The notes below the pieces were generated by a model. That model was given only the letters and a program-made list of their open reading frames with translations, made no database searches and was not told the DNA's origin. A DNA stretch of 64,000 nucleotides. Source: Immundisolibacterales bacterium (GTDB lineage Bacteria > Pseudomonadota > Gammaproteobacteria > HK1). Position 1 is the first letter of the stretch; each line of letters begins with the position of its first letter. The stretch lies in contig JAPOPW010000047.1 of the NCBI GenBank assembly GCA_026712715.1, forward strand, positions 1-64,000, written 5' to 3'. The position numbers were made by a program, and so were the translations under genes. This document shows, in pieces, positions 1-7,907 of this stretch.

Positions 1-296
1 GAGGGGCTCTACGCGCCGGACCGGCTCCTCGCGCCGCGGGGGCGCGGCGACGACGGGCAGTGGCGCGAGACCGATTGGGACGTCGCGCTCGACGCGGCGG
101 CGGGGGCGCTGCGGGCCGTCGTCGACGCGGGCGGACCGGGCGCGCCCCGCGCGCTCGCGCCGCCGGCCGCGGCGCCGACGGCGGGCGGCCCCCCCGCCCC
201 CGCGCCGCGCCCGACGCCCCAGTCGGTCCCGCGCCCCTGCCCGTCGTCGCCGCCCCCCCGCGGCGGGGGGAGCCGGTCCGGCGCGTAGAGCCCCTC
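1..296. repeat. Fold-back inverted repeat inside nuoG (probable artefact)
   Basis: The first and last bases of this interval are reverse complements: the 17 bases at 1-17 match 280-296. The similarity continues inward to a centre near 148 with increasing mismatch. Both strands encode the same NuoG stretch, EGLYAPDRL followed by a DDGQ-R-TDW pattern. The outer arm read on the plus strand gives a sensible NuoG continuation (LLAPRGRGDDGQWRETDWD). The arm continuous with nuoG on the minus strand is corrupted toward G (PPPRGGGDDGQGRGTDWG). A biological palindrome inside a coding gene is unlikely. A folded-back read end, with G-biased low-quality calls, explains it better. Confidence 0.85.
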
Positions 297-1100
297 GTAG
301 CTGAACCGGTCGCGGTCGGAGAGCCAGACCTCGTTCACCGCCTCGTTCTCGCGCGGCACGACCCGCATCACCCGCCCGCGGCGCACGTGCACGTGGAGGT
401 TCGACCCGACCGCGTCGTGAGCGGCGATCGCTTCTCGCTGCACCATCTCCCAGGCCCGAGCGCGGAAGCGGAAGGGCTTCGAGGTGAGGGCTCCCACCGG
501 ACAGACGTCGATGACGTTGCCGGAGAGCTCCGAGTCGACGCTCCGCTCGATGAACGTGCCGATGCGCATGTCCTCGCCGCGCCCGGTGGCGCCGAGCTCG
601 GTGAGCCCCGCGACCTCCGATCCGAAACGCACGCAGCGGGTGCAGTGGATGCACCGGGTCATGTCGGTCGCGATGAGGGGTCCGAGGTTCTTGTCCGGCA
701 CCACTCGCTTGCGCTCCGTGAACCGCGACACCCCCCGCCCGTAGCCCATGGCGAGGTCCTGGAGCTCGCACTCGCCGCCCTGGTCGCAGATGGGGCAGTC
801 GAGGGGATGGTTGATGAGGAGGAACTCCATCACCGAACGCTGGGCGCCGCGGGCCGTCTCGGACGTGGTGAAGACCTTCATGCCGTCCATGACCGGGGTC
901 GCGCAGGCGGGGAGCGGCTTCGGCGCGCGCTCGACCTCCACCAGGCACATCCGGCAGTTCGCGGCCACCGTGAGCTTCTTGTGGTAGCAGAACCGGGGGA
1001 TCGCGATGCCGGCCGCGTCCGCGGCCTCGATGACCATCGCTCCCTTGCGGACCTCGCACGCGCGCCCGTCGATCTCGATCGTGACCGTGTCTTCTCTCAT
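9..1100 (-). CDS. nuoG: NADH-quinone oxidoreductase subunit G, truncated by the fold-back
   Basis: Peripheral-arm subunit of complex I that carries electrons from NuoF/NuoE toward NuoB. It starts at ATG 1100 (MREDTVTIEIDG), 14 bp after the nuoF stop. The N-terminal 2Fe-2S ligands are C38, C49, C52 and C66. The His-Cys cluster motif is H98, C102, C105, C111. A further 4Fe-4S set is C150, C153, C156, C200. Only about 265-270 residues (297-1100) are trustworthy. Downstream of SYEGLYAPDRL the frame enters the inverted repeat, turns into low-complexity Gly/Ala/Pro and meets a stop at 9-11. That stop is not the real end of this normally 700-900 residue protein; the molybdopterin-like C-terminal half is missing. 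Confidence 0.93.
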   Translation of the reverse strand: MREDTVTIEIDGRACEVRKGAMVIEAADAAGIAIPRFCYHKKLTVAANCRMCLVEVERAPKPLPACATPVMDGMKVFTTSETARGAQRSVMEFLLINHPLDCPICDQGGECELQDLAMGYGRGVSRFTERKRVVPDKNLGPLIATDMTRCIHCTRCVRFGSEVAGLTELGATGRGEDMRIGTFIERSVDSELSGNVIDVCPVGALTSKPFRFRARAWEMVQREAIAAHDAVGSNLHVHVRRGRVMRVVPRENEAVNEVWLSDRDRFSYEGLYAPDRLPPPRGGGDDGQGRGTDWGVGRGAGAGGPPAVGAAAGGASARGAPGPPASTTARSAPAAASSATSQSVSRHCPSSPRPRGARSRSGA

Positions 1101-1114
1101 GTTCCGTCTGCCGC

Positions 1115-2404
1115 TCAGTCCGCGGCCTCCGCAAGGGAGGTCATGCAGTGGCCGTGCTCGATGTGGTACTCGAACTCGTGCCGGTAGTGCTTCATGAAAC
1201 CTTGAACCGGCCACGCCGCCGCGTCGCCGAAGGCGCAGATCGTTCGCCCTTCGATGTTGTTCGCGACGTCGAGCAGCATGTCGAGGTGCTCGCGCTCCCC
1301 GCCGCCTGCCTCGATTCGCCTGATCACCCGGTACATCCAGCCGGTCCCCTCGCGGCAGGGGGTGCACTGCCCGCAGGACTCCATGTAGTAAAAGCGCGCG
1401 ATGCGCTCCGCCATCCGGACCATGCACGTCGTGTCGTCCATGATGACGACCGCCCCCGAGCCGAGCATCGAGCCCGCCGCCCGGATCGAGTCGTAGTCCA
1501 TGTTGACGTCCATCATGATCTCGGCGGGCAGGACCGGCATCGAAGAGCCGCCCGGAATCACCGCCTTGAGGCGCCGCCCGTCGCGCACCCCGCCCGCCAT
1601 CGCGAGCAGCTCGCGGAAGGGGGTGCCGAGGGGGATCTCGAAGTTCCCCGGGCTGTTCACGTGTCCCGAGACGGAGAACACCTTGGTGCCGCCCGAGTTC
1701 TCGACCCCGAGCTCCCGGAACCAGTCGGGACCGTTGCGCACGATGGCGGGGACGGAGGCGAACGTCTCGGTGTTGTTGACGGTGGTCGGCCGGCCGTAGA
1801 GCCCCTGGTTCGCGGGGAACGGCGGCTTGAAACGAGGCATCCCCTTCTTACCTTCGAGGGACTCGAGGAGGCCCATCTCCTCGCCGCAGATGTAGGCGCC
1901 CGCCCCGAGCACGCAGTGGAGCTCGAAATCGACCCCGGTGCCGAGGATGTCGGCGCCGAGGAGACCCGCCTCGCGCGCCTCGGCGAGCGCCCTCTCGAAA
2001 CGCGCGTACGGCTCGTCGCTGAATTCTCCGCGCATGTAGTTGTAGCCGACGGTCGCCCCCATCGCGTAACCGCCGATGGCCATTCCCTCGATGACCGCGT
2101 GGGGGTTGTAGCGCAGGATGTCACGGTCCTTGCAGGTGCCGGGCTCGCTCTCGTCGGAGTTGCACACCACGTAGTTCTGGCCCGGCGCCTCGCGCGGCAT
2201 GAAGCTCCACTTGAGCCCGGCCGGAAACCCGGCCCCGCCGCGGCCGCGCAGCCCCGACGCCTTGACCATCTCGACCACGTCCGCGGGCGGGATTCGTTCG
2301 GTCAGGATCCGCTTCCACGCCTCGTAGCCGCCGATCCGGCGGTAATTCTCCCAGGTCCAGGGCTCGTCGAACCGCAGGGTCTGGAAACACACTTCGTTGG
2401 CCAC
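1115..2404 (-). CDS. nuoF: NADH-quinone oxidoreductase subunit F
   Basis: NADH-oxidising flavoprotein of complex I, 429 aa, full length. It starts at GTG 2404 (read as Met, [10 protein letters not shown]) behind an AGGA about 6 bases upstream. The FMN site [16 protein letters not shown] is at residues 51-66. The NADH-binding [10 protein letters not shown] is at 167-176. The N3 4Fe-4S ligands are C344, C347, C350 (SCGQCTPC) and C390. It lies 40 bp downstream of nuoE and 14 bp upstream of nuoG in the same operon. FMN takes a hydride from NADH and passes electrons to the NuoE and NuoG clusters. Nothing unusual is seen. Confidence 0.97.
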   Translation of the reverse strand: MANEVCFQTLRFDEPWTWENYRRIGGYEAWKRILTERIPPADVVEMVKASGLRGRGGAGFPAGLKWSFMPREAPGQNYVVCNSDESEPGTCKDRDILRYNPHAVIEGMAIGGYAMGATVGYNYMRGEFSDEPYARFERALAEAREAGLLGADILGTGVDFELHCVLGAGAYICGEEMGLLESLEGKKGMPRFKPPFPANQGLYGRPTTVNNTETFASVPAIVRNGPDWFRELGVENSGGTKVFSVSGHVNSPGNFEIPLGTPFRELLAMAGGVRDGRRLKAVIPGGSSMPVLPAEIMMDVNMDYDSIRAAGSMLGSGAVVIMDDTTCMVRMAERIARFYYMESCGQCTPCREGTGWMYRVIRRIEAGGGEREHLDMLLDVANNIEGRTICAFGDAAAWPVQGFMKHYRHEFEYHIEHGHCMTSLAEAAD

Positions 2405-2444
2405 GCGTTCCTGCTCTCTCTCTCGCCGGCGCTCGCGGGTCGGG

Positions 2445-2927
2445 CTACTCGAGCGCGTCCAGGATCTCGTCCACCTTCGCGATGGTGAGATTCTCGTGGT
2501 AGCGGTGGTCGACCATCATCATCGGCGCCCCGCAACACGCGGCGAGACACTCCTCCTCGCGCTTGAAGAAGACCCGCCCGTCCGGGGTCGATTCGCCGAT
2601 GCGCACCCCGTACCGCTCCTCGACGTGGGCGACGATGTCGTCCGCCCCGCAGAGCATGCACGAAATGTTGGTGCAGATGGACACGCTGTGCCGCGCCACC
2701 GGCTCGGTCTCGAGCATCGAGTAGAAGCTCGCGACCTCGTAGACGGTGATGGGCGCGAGCCCGAGGTACTCGGCCACCCCGTCCATGAGATCCACGGTGA
2801 GGTAGCCGCCGTTGTCGTGCTGCGCCGCCCGAAGCGCCCCGAGAACGGCCGACTGCCGGCCTTCGGCCGGAAACTTCGCGAGCCACCCGTCAATCTCGTG
2901 GCGTACGTGCTCGGTAAGTACGCTCAC
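2445..2927 (-). CDS. nuoE: NADH-quinone oxidoreductase subunit E
   Basis: Thioredoxin-fold 2Fe-2S subunit of complex I, 160 aa. The four cluster ligands are C85, C90 (CTNISC), C127 and C131 (CLAACCG). I chose GTG 2927-2925 because AAGGAG lies 7 bases upstream and the protein then begins [15 protein letters not shown], as expected for the family. Earlier in-frame codons lie inside the 83-bp repeat array. The start codon overlaps the stop of the preceding repeat-encoded mini-ORF as GTGA, so nuoE is probably translated by coupling to that array. The first codons resemble the start of each repeat unit (VSLLTDQ versus VSVLTEH), which suggests the array grew by duplication of the nuoD-end/nuoE-start junction. 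Confidence 0.95.
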   Translation of the reverse strand: MSVLTEHVRHEIDGWLAKFPAEGRQSAVLGALRAAQHDNGGYLTVDLMDGVAEYLGLAPITVYEVASFYSMLETEPVARHSVSICTNISCMLCGADDIVAHVEERYGVRIGESTPDGRVFFKREEECLAACCGAPMMMVDHRYHENLTIAKVDEILDALE

Positions 2928-3010
2928 CGATCCACTCCTTCGACGGCAACGCACGCGGGAACCGCAACCGCGACGGCCGGTGCAAGCCATTGATCGGTGA
3001 GCGAGCTCAC
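2924..3010 (-). CDS. Repeat-encoded mini-ORF 3 (28 aa) just before nuoE
   Basis: Third unit: GTG at 3010 overlaps the stop of mini-ORF 2, and its TGA (2926-2924) overlaps the nuoE GTG (2927-2925). It begins [11 protein letters not shown] and ends VEGVDR. An AGGAGTGG precedes the start. A ribosome leaving nuoD could therefore pass through three 28-codon frames by four successive GTGA overlaps before reaching nuoE. No domain is recognised. Confidence 0.3.
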   Translation of the reverse strand: MSSLTDQWLAPAVAVAVPACVAVEGVDR

Positions 3011-3093
3011 CGATCCACTCCTCCGAATGCCACGCACGCGGGAACCGCGACCACGGCGGCCGAGGGGAGGCACTGATCGGTGAGCAAGCTCAC
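3007..3093 (-). CDS. Repeat-encoded mini-ORF 2 (28 aa)
   Basis: Second unit of the array: GTG at 3093 overlaps the stop of mini-ORF 1, and the frame again closes after 28 codons with GGVDR-TGA. It has the same length and ends as units 1 and 3 but the middle is more diverged ([11 protein letters not shown] start). Differences from unit 1 include both silent and amino-acid-changing substitutions, so there is no clear sign of strong protein-level selection. The AGGAGTGG before its start is kept. Function unknown. Confidence 0.3.
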   Translation of the reverse strand: MSLLTDQCLPSAAVVAVPACVAFGGVDR

Positions 3094-3176
3094 CGATCCA
3101 CTCCTTCGACGGCAACGCACGCGCGCTCCGCAACCGCGGCGGCCGGTGCAAGCCATTGATCGGTGAGCAAGCTCAC
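3090..3176 (-). CDS. Repeat-encoded mini-ORF 1 (28 aa) after nuoD
   Basis: A 28-codon frame begins GTG at 3176, overlapping the nuoD stop as GTGA, and ends VEGVDR-TGA. The preceding bases are the nuoD tail GGGGAAGTGGATCG, which offers a purine-rich ribosome site. The peptide starts [11 protein letters not shown] and has an Ala/Val-rich middle. It has no recognisable domain. Translation is plausible from the coupling signals but not proven, and the sequence could equally be an untranslated repeat that happens to stay open. Confidence 0.3.
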   Translation of the reverse strand: MSLLTDQWLAPAAAVAERACVAVEGVDR

Positions 3177-4426
3177 CGATCCACTTCCCCGAACACGATG
3201 TCCTGGGTACCGATGACGGCGACCACGTCCGCGAGCATGTGGCCCTGCACCATCTCGTTGATCGACGAGATGTGCACGAAGCCGGGGGCGCGGATCTTGA
3301 CCCGGTACGGCTTGTTCGCTCCGTCCGAGACGAGGTAGATGCCGAACTCCCCCTTCGGGGCCTCGACCGCGGCGTAGGTCTCGCCCTCCGGGACGCAGTA
3401 GCCCTCGGTGAAGAGCTTGAAGTGATGGATGAGGGACTCCATGTCTTCCTTCATCGCCTCGCGGGTCGGGGCGACGAGCTTCGCGTCGTCGAGCATCACC
3501 GGCCCCGGGTTCGCGCGCAGCCACTCCAGGCACTGGCGCACGATCCGGTTCGACTGGCGCATCTCCTCGACCCGCACGAGATAGCGGTCGTAGCAGTCGC
3601 CGTTCACGCCGACCGGAATGTCGAAATCGACCTCGCCGTACATCTCGTAGGGCTGCTTCTTGCGAAGGTCCCACTCGACCCCCGAGCCCCTGAGCATCGC
3701 TCCCGTGAACCCGAGCTGGAGCGCGCGCTCGGGCGACACGACGCCGATGCCGACGGTGCGCTGCTTCCAGATCCGGTTGTCCGTCAGCAGGGTCTCGTAC
3801 TCGTCCACACAGCCCGGGAAACGGTCGGTGAAACGCTCGATGAAGTCGAGGAGGGAGCCTTCGCGCACGCGGTTGAGGCGCTCGGTCTCGCGATTCCCCC
3901 GACCGGCCGAGGCGAGGTGGAGCGGCATCTCCTCCGGCAGGTCCCGGTACACCCCGCCCGGGCGGTAGTAGGTGGCGTGCATCCTCGTGCCGGATACCGC
4001 TTCGTAGCAGTCCATCAGGTCCTCGCGCTCGCGGAACGCGTAGAGGAAGACGGTCATCGCCCCGATGTCGAGCCCGTGCGCCCCGATCCACATCAGGTGG
4101 TTCAGGATGCGGGTGATCTCGTCGAACATGGTGCGGATCCAGCGCGCCCGGGGCGGCGGCTCGATGCCGAGGAGCCGTTCGATGGCGAGCACGTAGGCGT
4201 GCTCGTTGCACATCATGGACACGTAGTCGAGGCGGTCCATGTAGCCGATGCTCTGGTTGAACGGCTTCGATTCCGCAAGCTTCTCGGTGGCGCGGTGCAG
4301 CAGCCCGATGTGCGGATCGGCGCGTTCGATGACCTCCCCGTCCATCTCGAGGACGAGTCGCAGCACCCCGTGCGCGGCCGGATGCTGCGGGCCGAAGTTG
4401 AGGGTGAAGTTGCGGATCTCCGGCAT
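3173..4426 (-). CDS. nuoD: NADH-quinone oxidoreductase subunit D
   Basis: The 49-kDa-type subunit of complex I, 417 aa, full length. With NuoB it forms the quinone-binding cavity. It begins [20 protein letters not shown], containing the conserved [13 protein letters not shown] segment, followed by [14 protein letters not shown] and the family-typical [10 protein letters not shown] near the C-terminus. It starts 6 bp downstream of the nuoC stop. Its last codons (GTG GAT CGG TGA) form the first boundary of the 83-bp array, and the coding sequence itself is not disturbed by the array. NuoC and NuoD are separate proteins here, not fused as in enteric bacteria. Confidence 0.97.
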   Translation of the reverse strand: MPEIRNFTLNFGPQHPAAHGVLRLVLEMDGEVIERADPHIGLLHRATEKLAESKPFNQSIGYMDRLDYVSMMCNEHAYVLAIERLLGIEPPPRARWIRTMFDEITRILNHLMWIGAHGLDIGAMTVFLYAFREREDLMDCYEAVSGTRMHATYYRPGGVYRDLPEEMPLHLASAGRGNRETERLNRVREGSLLDFIERFTDRFPGCVDEYETLLTDNRIWKQRTVGIGVVSPERALQLGFTGAMLRGSGVEWDLRKKQPYEMYGEVDFDIPVGVNGDCYDRYLVRVEEMRQSNRIVRQCLEWLRANPGPVMLDDAKLVAPTREAMKEDMESLIHHFKLFTEGYCVPEGETYAAVEAPKGEFGIYLVSDGANKPYRVKIRAPGFVHISSINEMVQGHMLADVVAVIGTQDIVFGEVDR

Positions 4427-4432
4427 TCGGAA

Positions 4433-5167
4433 TCAGGCCTCGTCCGGTCCGGCGGCGGTGCCCCGGTCGTAGCGCTGGTCGTGCCGGATGACCCGCGGCA
4501 CGAGGATCCGCTCCTCGACCGTCACCGGCTCGTACACCACCCTCCCCTTCTCCGGGTCGTAGCGCATCTCGACGTGCCCGCTCAGGGGAAAGTCCTTGCG
4601 GAAGGGATGACCGACGAAGCCGTAGTCGGTGAGCAGGCGACGAAGGTCCGGATGTCCCTCGAAGAGGATGCCGAAGAGGTCGAACGCCTCGCGCTCGAAC
4701 CAATCGGCGGACGCCCACACCTCGATCACCGACGGCAGCCGCGGGTACTCGCCCTCGAGGAACACCTTGAGGGTGAGCCGCCGGTTGTGGGCGATCGAGA
4801 GAAGCTGGTAGACGACCGCGAAGCGCATGCCTTCCCAGGCGCTGCCCGCGAAACGGCCGTAGCCCGCCCCGCGCGAGAAGCCGGAGGTGGTGGCCGTCTC
4901 GCTCGTCTCCCAGTCGGCCTGGCCGTACGTCGAGTAGTCGACGCCGCACACGTCGATGAGCTGCTCGAATCGGAGATCGGGGTCGTCGCGGAGCCGCCCG
5001 CACACCGCGAGGAGGTGTTCGGGCGCGGTCTCGGCGACCACCTCGCCCCACGGCGACTCGTGCACGCGCACGGACCCGGCCGCAAGGCGCTCGCGCAGGC
5101 GCGCGCCAAGCTCGGTTCGCGGTCCCGACTCGGGCGCCGCGGCGGCGGGTGACGTTTCAGCGGGCAA
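4433..5167 (-). CDS. nuoC: NADH-quinone oxidoreductase subunit C
   Basis: The 30-kDa-type subunit of the complex I peripheral arm, 244 aa. The conserved core runs from LIDVCGVDY through the family signature around [22 protein letters not shown] to [15 protein letters not shown], at about residues 150-195. The first 20 residues are Ala/Pro-rich and probably disordered. An insert rich in Ser/Thr/Gly (about residues 84-103) sits between the usual VDY motif and the next core strand. The gene overlaps the end of nuoB by 11 bp, which implies coupled translation. Confidence 0.95.
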   Translation of the reverse strand: MPAETSPAAAAPESGPRTELGARLRERLAAGSVRVHESPWGEVVAETAPEHLLAVCGRLRDDPDLRFEQLIDVCGVDYSTYGQADWETSETATTSGFSRGAGYGRFAGSAWEGMRFAVVYQLLSIAHNRRLTLKVFLEGEYPRLPSVIEVWASADWFEREAFDLFGILFEGHPDLRRLLTDYGFVGHPFRKDFPLSGHVEMRYDPEKGRVVYEPVTVEERILVPRVIRHDQRYDRGTAAGPDEA

Positions 5168-5633
5168 TGGTGTTCGTTCGCCGGATCTTGTTCTGGAGCT
5201 GGAGCACCCCGTACAGCAGCGCCTCGGCGGTCGGCGGACAGCCCGGGACGTAGATGTCGACGGGCACGATGCGGTCGCATCCCCGTACCACCGAGTACGA
5301 GTAGTGGTAATACCCGCCGCCGTTCGCGCACGACCCCATCGAGATCACCCAGCGGGGCTCCGACATCTGGTCGTAGACCTTGCGAAGCGCAGGGGCCATC
5401 TTGTTGACGAGGGTGCCGGCCACGATCATGACGTCGGACTGCCGGGGGCTCGGACGGAAGATGACCCCGAACCGGTCGAGGTCATAGCGGGCCGCGCCCG
5501 CGTGCATCATCTCCACCGCGCAGCACGCGAGGCCGAACGTCATCGGCCACAACGAGCCCGTCCGCGCCCAGTTGATGAGGCGGTCGGCCGTCGTGGTGAC
5601 GAAGCCTTCCTCCAGAACGCCTTCTATTCCCAC
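5157..5633 (-). CDS. nuoB: NADH-quinone oxidoreductase subunit B
   Basis: The 20-kDa-type (PSST) subunit holding cluster N2, 158 aa. The ligands are the adjacent cysteines of [10 protein letters not shown], the cysteine of [10 protein letters not shown] and that of [11 protein letters not shown], all present. I chose GTG 5633-5631, which lies inside the end of nuoA (10-bp overlap) and gives the expected N-terminus ([19 protein letters not shown]). Longer in-frame readings would run through nuoA and into the tRNA. It passes electrons to quinone at the NuoD interface. Confidence 0.96.
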   Translation of the reverse strand: MGIEGVLEEGFVTTTADRLINWARTGSLWPMTFGLACCAVEMMHAGAARYDLDRFGVIFRPSPRQSDVMIVAGTLVNKMAPALRKVYDQMSEPRWVISMGSCANGGGYYHYSYSVVRGCDRIVPVDIYVPGCPPTAEALLYGVLQLQNKIRRTNTIAR

Positions 5634-5983
5634 TCGAGCGCCCCTTTCTTCCACTCGTAGATGAACCCGACCACGAGAATGCCGAGGAAGATCATCATCG
5701 AGACGAACCCGAACATGCCGATCGTGTCGAGCACGACCGCCCAGGGGAAGAGAAAGGCGATCTCGAGGTCGAAGATGATGAAGAGGATGGCGACGAGGTA
5801 GTAGCGCACGTCGAATTTCATGCGCGAGTCCTCGAACGCCTCGAAGCCGCACTCGTACGGAGAGGTCTTCTCCTGGTCGGGCCGGCGCGGGCCGAACAGC
5901 CAGCCGAGGGTGAGCGGGACCACCCCCATCGCGGTCGCGACCACGAGGAAGATGAGGATCGGAAGGTAGTTCTGCTCGAGCAT
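5624..5983 (-). CDS. nuoA: NADH-quinone oxidoreductase subunit A
   Basis: Small membrane subunit of complex I, 119 aa. There are three predicted transmembrane segments: around residues 6-28 ([20 protein letters not shown]), 60-80 and 88-110. The loop after the first holds the conserved [12 protein letters not shown] with the redox-switch cysteine, followed by [20 protein letters not shown]. It is the first protein gene of the operon, 52 bp after the tRNA-Leu 3' end on the same strand, so the operon may be co-transcribed with the tRNA. Confidence 0.96.
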   Translation of the reverse strand: MLEQNYLPILIFLVVATAMGVVPLTLGWLFGPRRPDQEKTSPYECGFEAFEDSRMKFDVRYYLVAILFIIFDLEIAFLFPWAVVLDTIGMFGFVSMMIFLGILVVGFIYEWKKGALEWE

Positions 5984-6035
5984 CTCGGCCCTTCAACCGT
6001 GTCGAACGCCCCGCCGGCATCGCCGGTGGCGATGT

Positions 6036-6121
6036 TGGTGCCGAAGGCCGGATTCGAACCGGCACGCCTCGCGGCACTGCCCCCTCAAGACAGCGTGTCT
6101 ACCAGATTCCACCACTTCGGC
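6036..6121 (-). tRNA. tRNA-Leu (GAG), CCA encoded
   Basis: The minus strand reads GCCGAAG...CTTCGGC as a 7-bp acceptor stem followed by ACCA, so the CCA end is encoded. The D-arm region contains GGTAGACAC. The anticodon stem is CTGTC/GGCAG around the loop TTGAGGG, giving anticodon GAG (codons CUC and CUU). A long variable arm (TGCCGCGAGGCGT region) is typical of class II tRNA-Leu, and the T-arm is GCCGG-TTCGAAT-CCGGC. It sits directly upstream of nuoA in the same direction. Confidence 0.96.
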
Positions 6122-6133
6122 ATGAAGCCGCCG

Positions 6134-6139
6134 ATTCTA
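6134..6139 (-). promoter_or_regulatory. Promoter -10 box for tRNA-Leu/nuo
   Basis: On the minus strand TAGAAT (5 of 6 to TATAAT) lies 12 bases before the first tRNA base, so a start site would fall a few bases before the mature 5' end, as usual for a tRNA promoter. No good -35 hexamer is seen 16-18 bases upstream. The nuo operon has no other evident promoter between the tRNA and nuoA. Confidence 0.5.
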
Positions 6140-6374
6140 TCGCAAAACGCACCGGGACGGGCCGTCGGCGGTACGGCCGGGGGAGCCGCGCAGAGTACCC
6201 GCGCCCGGCCGTCACCGGGCGGGCCCGGGGTTGACCGCCCTGCACGATCCTGCGACCGTTTACCCACGCCCCGGACGATTCGTCCCCCCCGGACCCGCCC
6301 CCGCGACGTCCTGCGGCAGCGCCGTCGTCCGCCGTCACCCCCCCAAACCCGTCCACACAGAAGGAGTGAACGAA

Positions 6375-7622
6375 ATGAAAGCCAAGAAAACCCTCGCCGT
6401 GGTCCTCGCCTCGCTCGCGGTATCCCTGTTCAGCGTGACGAAGGCGTCGGCGGAGACGACGATCGAGTTCATCCAGTGGTGGGCTCCGGAGCTGCCGGCC
6501 GGCTCGTTCCGGGCCATCATGGACGACTTCGAGGCGCAGAACCCGGGAATCAAGGTCAAGCTGGTGAGCGGGCCTTACTCCGCCACCCGCGACCAGATCG
6601 TCGTCGGCGCCGCGAGCGGCACCCTGAGCGACGTGGTCGGCCTGGACGGAGCCTGGGTGAACGGCCTCTCCAAGCAGGGCGCGATCGCGCCGCTCGACGA
6701 CCTCATGACCGCCTCGGGCTTCGACGCGAGCCAGGTCGCGGCGATCATCAAGCTCGGCGGCTCGAGCTACATGTTCCCCGTCGCGTCGTTCATCTATCCG
6801 GTGTTCGTGAACCTCGACCAGTTCGCGGCCGCCGGCGTCGAGAACCTTCCGCGCAACCGCACGGAGTTCTTCGATGCGGCGAAGAAGCTGACCGACGAGT
6901 CCATGAACCGGTACGGATGGGTGCTGCCGCTCTCGCTCCAGACCCCGAACGGCGTGCAGAACGACGTCATGTCCTGGGTCTGGGCATCCGGCAAGAGCAT
7001 GATGAAGGACGGCAAGCCCGATCTCGTCAACGAGGACGTGGTGGGCGCCCTCGAGTTCATCCAGTCGATGTACGACGCGGGGGTCATCTCTCCCGGAACC
7101 TTCGCGAAGAAGGAGCAGGACAAGGTCGAGGAGTTCGTGAACGGCCGGGTCGCGATGATGGTGAGCTCGCTCGCCCACATAAACCTCATCCGCGAGCGCA
7201 ACCCGGACCTCAACTTCACCATCTCCGACTTCCCGGCCGTCGACGGCTATGACGGGCGCCGCGGCCTGCCCTACGCGTCCTGGGGGATCGGGGTCAGCGC
7301 GAACAGCGAGCACAAGGAGGAAGCCTTCAAGCTGGTCGCGTACCTGATGAGCACCGAGGTAAACAGCCGGCTCGTGTCCATCGCCAACGCGTTCCCGGGC
7401 AACGTTCACGCGACGCCCGACTTCGTCGCCTCCGACGAGCTGTTCGCCAAGGCGTTCGAGATCTTCCAGACCGGATATCTCGCCAACGAATTCGTCGGCC
7501 TCCCGGTCGCCGAAGAGCTGATGCGGATGTTCGACGAGGAGATCCAGCTCATGCTCGACGGCAAGCAGACCGCCGCCGAAGCGGCCGCCAAGGCGCAGGC
7601 CAAGTGGGAAGGCGAGTTCTAG
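6375..7622 (+). CDS. Carbohydrate ABC transporter binding protein (MalE-like)
   Basis: Periplasmic solute-binding protein, 415 aa. The signal peptide is MKAKKTLAVVLASLAVSLFS with cleavage after KASA (about residue 26). Mature features are typical of family 1 sugar-binding proteins: IQWWAPELPAGS near the N-terminus, NPGIKVKLV, then NGRVAMMVSS and LPYASWGIGVS in the second lobe. AGGAG lies 8-9 bases before the ATG. It is the first gene of an operon with two MalFG-type permeases. The ligand cannot be read from sequence; the family covers sugars, polyols and glycerol-phosphate derivatives. No ATPase gene is next to it. Confidence 0.9.
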   Translation: MKAKKTLAVVLASLAVSLFSVTKASAETTIEFIQWWAPELPAGSFRAIMDDFEAQNPGIKVKLVSGPYSATRDQIVVGAASGTLSDVVGLDGAWVNGLSKQGAIAPLDDLMTASGFDASQVAAIIKLGGSSYMFPVASFIYPVFVNLDQFAAAGVENLPRNRTEFFDAAKKLTDESMNRYGWVLPLSLQTPNGVQNDVMSWVWASGKSMMKDGKPDLVNEDVVGALEFIQSMYDAGVISPGTFAKKEQDKVEEFVNGRVAMMVSSLAHINLIRERNPDLNFTISDFPAVDGYDGRRGLPYASWGIGVSANSEHKEEAFKLVAYLMSTEVNSRLVSIANAFPGNVHATPDFVASDELFAKAFEIFQTGYLANEFVGLPVAEELMRMFDEEIQLMLDGKQTAAEAAAKAQAKWEGEF

Positions 7623-7686
7623 CCCGCCTGTTTCACCGATCTCCTGCCACGGCCGCCGCAAGCGGAACAAGCCCCGAAGCGGGGGT

Positions 7687-7714
7687 GGCGCGGTTCGACG
7701 GAGGGCACCGCGCC
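7687..7714 (+). other. Intercistronic stem-loop after the binding-protein gene
   Basis: GGCGCGGT (7687-7694) pairs with ACCGCGCC (7707-7714) around a 12-base loop in the 285-bp gap between the binding protein and its first permease. There is no T-run, so it is not an intrinsic terminator. Such hairpins commonly protect the upstream message. The rest of the gap (7623-7907) is G+C-rich with no gene. Confidence 0.4.
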
Positions 7715-7907
7715 GCCCCCCTCCGGCCACCCCGCGACCCGGTGCGGAGCCGGATCGTGAATCGGAACCGGGGCCCGGCGGGGTGCGGATGATGCTACGG
7801 GGCGCGGCCCGCGCCCCCGACCACAACCACAACGGGAACCGGAGCGACGGAGGAGCCGACGCCCGCGACCGGAACGCCCTGACCGGACCATCCGACAGCG
7901 TGAAGCG

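Larger units (their letters stand above)
2923..3181. repeat. 83-bp tandem array between nuoD and nuoE
   Basis: The string CTCACCGATCCACT recurs at 2923, 3006 and 3089, and CTCACCGATCCACTTCC at 3172, giving a period of exactly 83 bp three times. Read in the nuo direction each unit carries an AAGGAG-like site, GTGGATCGGTGAGC, about 50 variable bases, and the next copy. The first boundary is the nuoD stop and the last is the nuoE start. Unit 2 (3007-3093) is the most diverged. The period is not a multiple of three, but every unit stays open because the frame changes at a GTGA stop/start overlap. The units differ at many positions, so the array is not a very recent copy error. Confidence 0.9.
2992..3181 (-). 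promoter_or_regulatory. Three stem-loops over the start/stop overlaps
   Basis: Each repeat boundary holds a perfect inverted repeat: GATCGGTGAGC and GCTCACCGATC separated by 2 bases, at 2992-3015, 3075-3098 and 3158-3181. In the nuo transcript this is a 10-bp stem with a CUUG or CUCG tetraloop. The GUGA stop/start overlap lies in the 5' arm, just downstream of the Shine-Dalgarno, so folding would hide the start codon of each mini-ORF. The nuoE start itself has lost the matching 3' arm. A ribosome finishing the upstream frame would melt the stem, which is a classical layout for translational coupling. Confidence 0.6.

Noticed and set aside
3090-5051. 653-codon minus-strand open frame across nuoC/nuoD
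   Set aside because: It is a different frame of nuoC and nuoD, Arg/Pro-rich and without domains; only its last 28 codons are the repeat mini-ORF.
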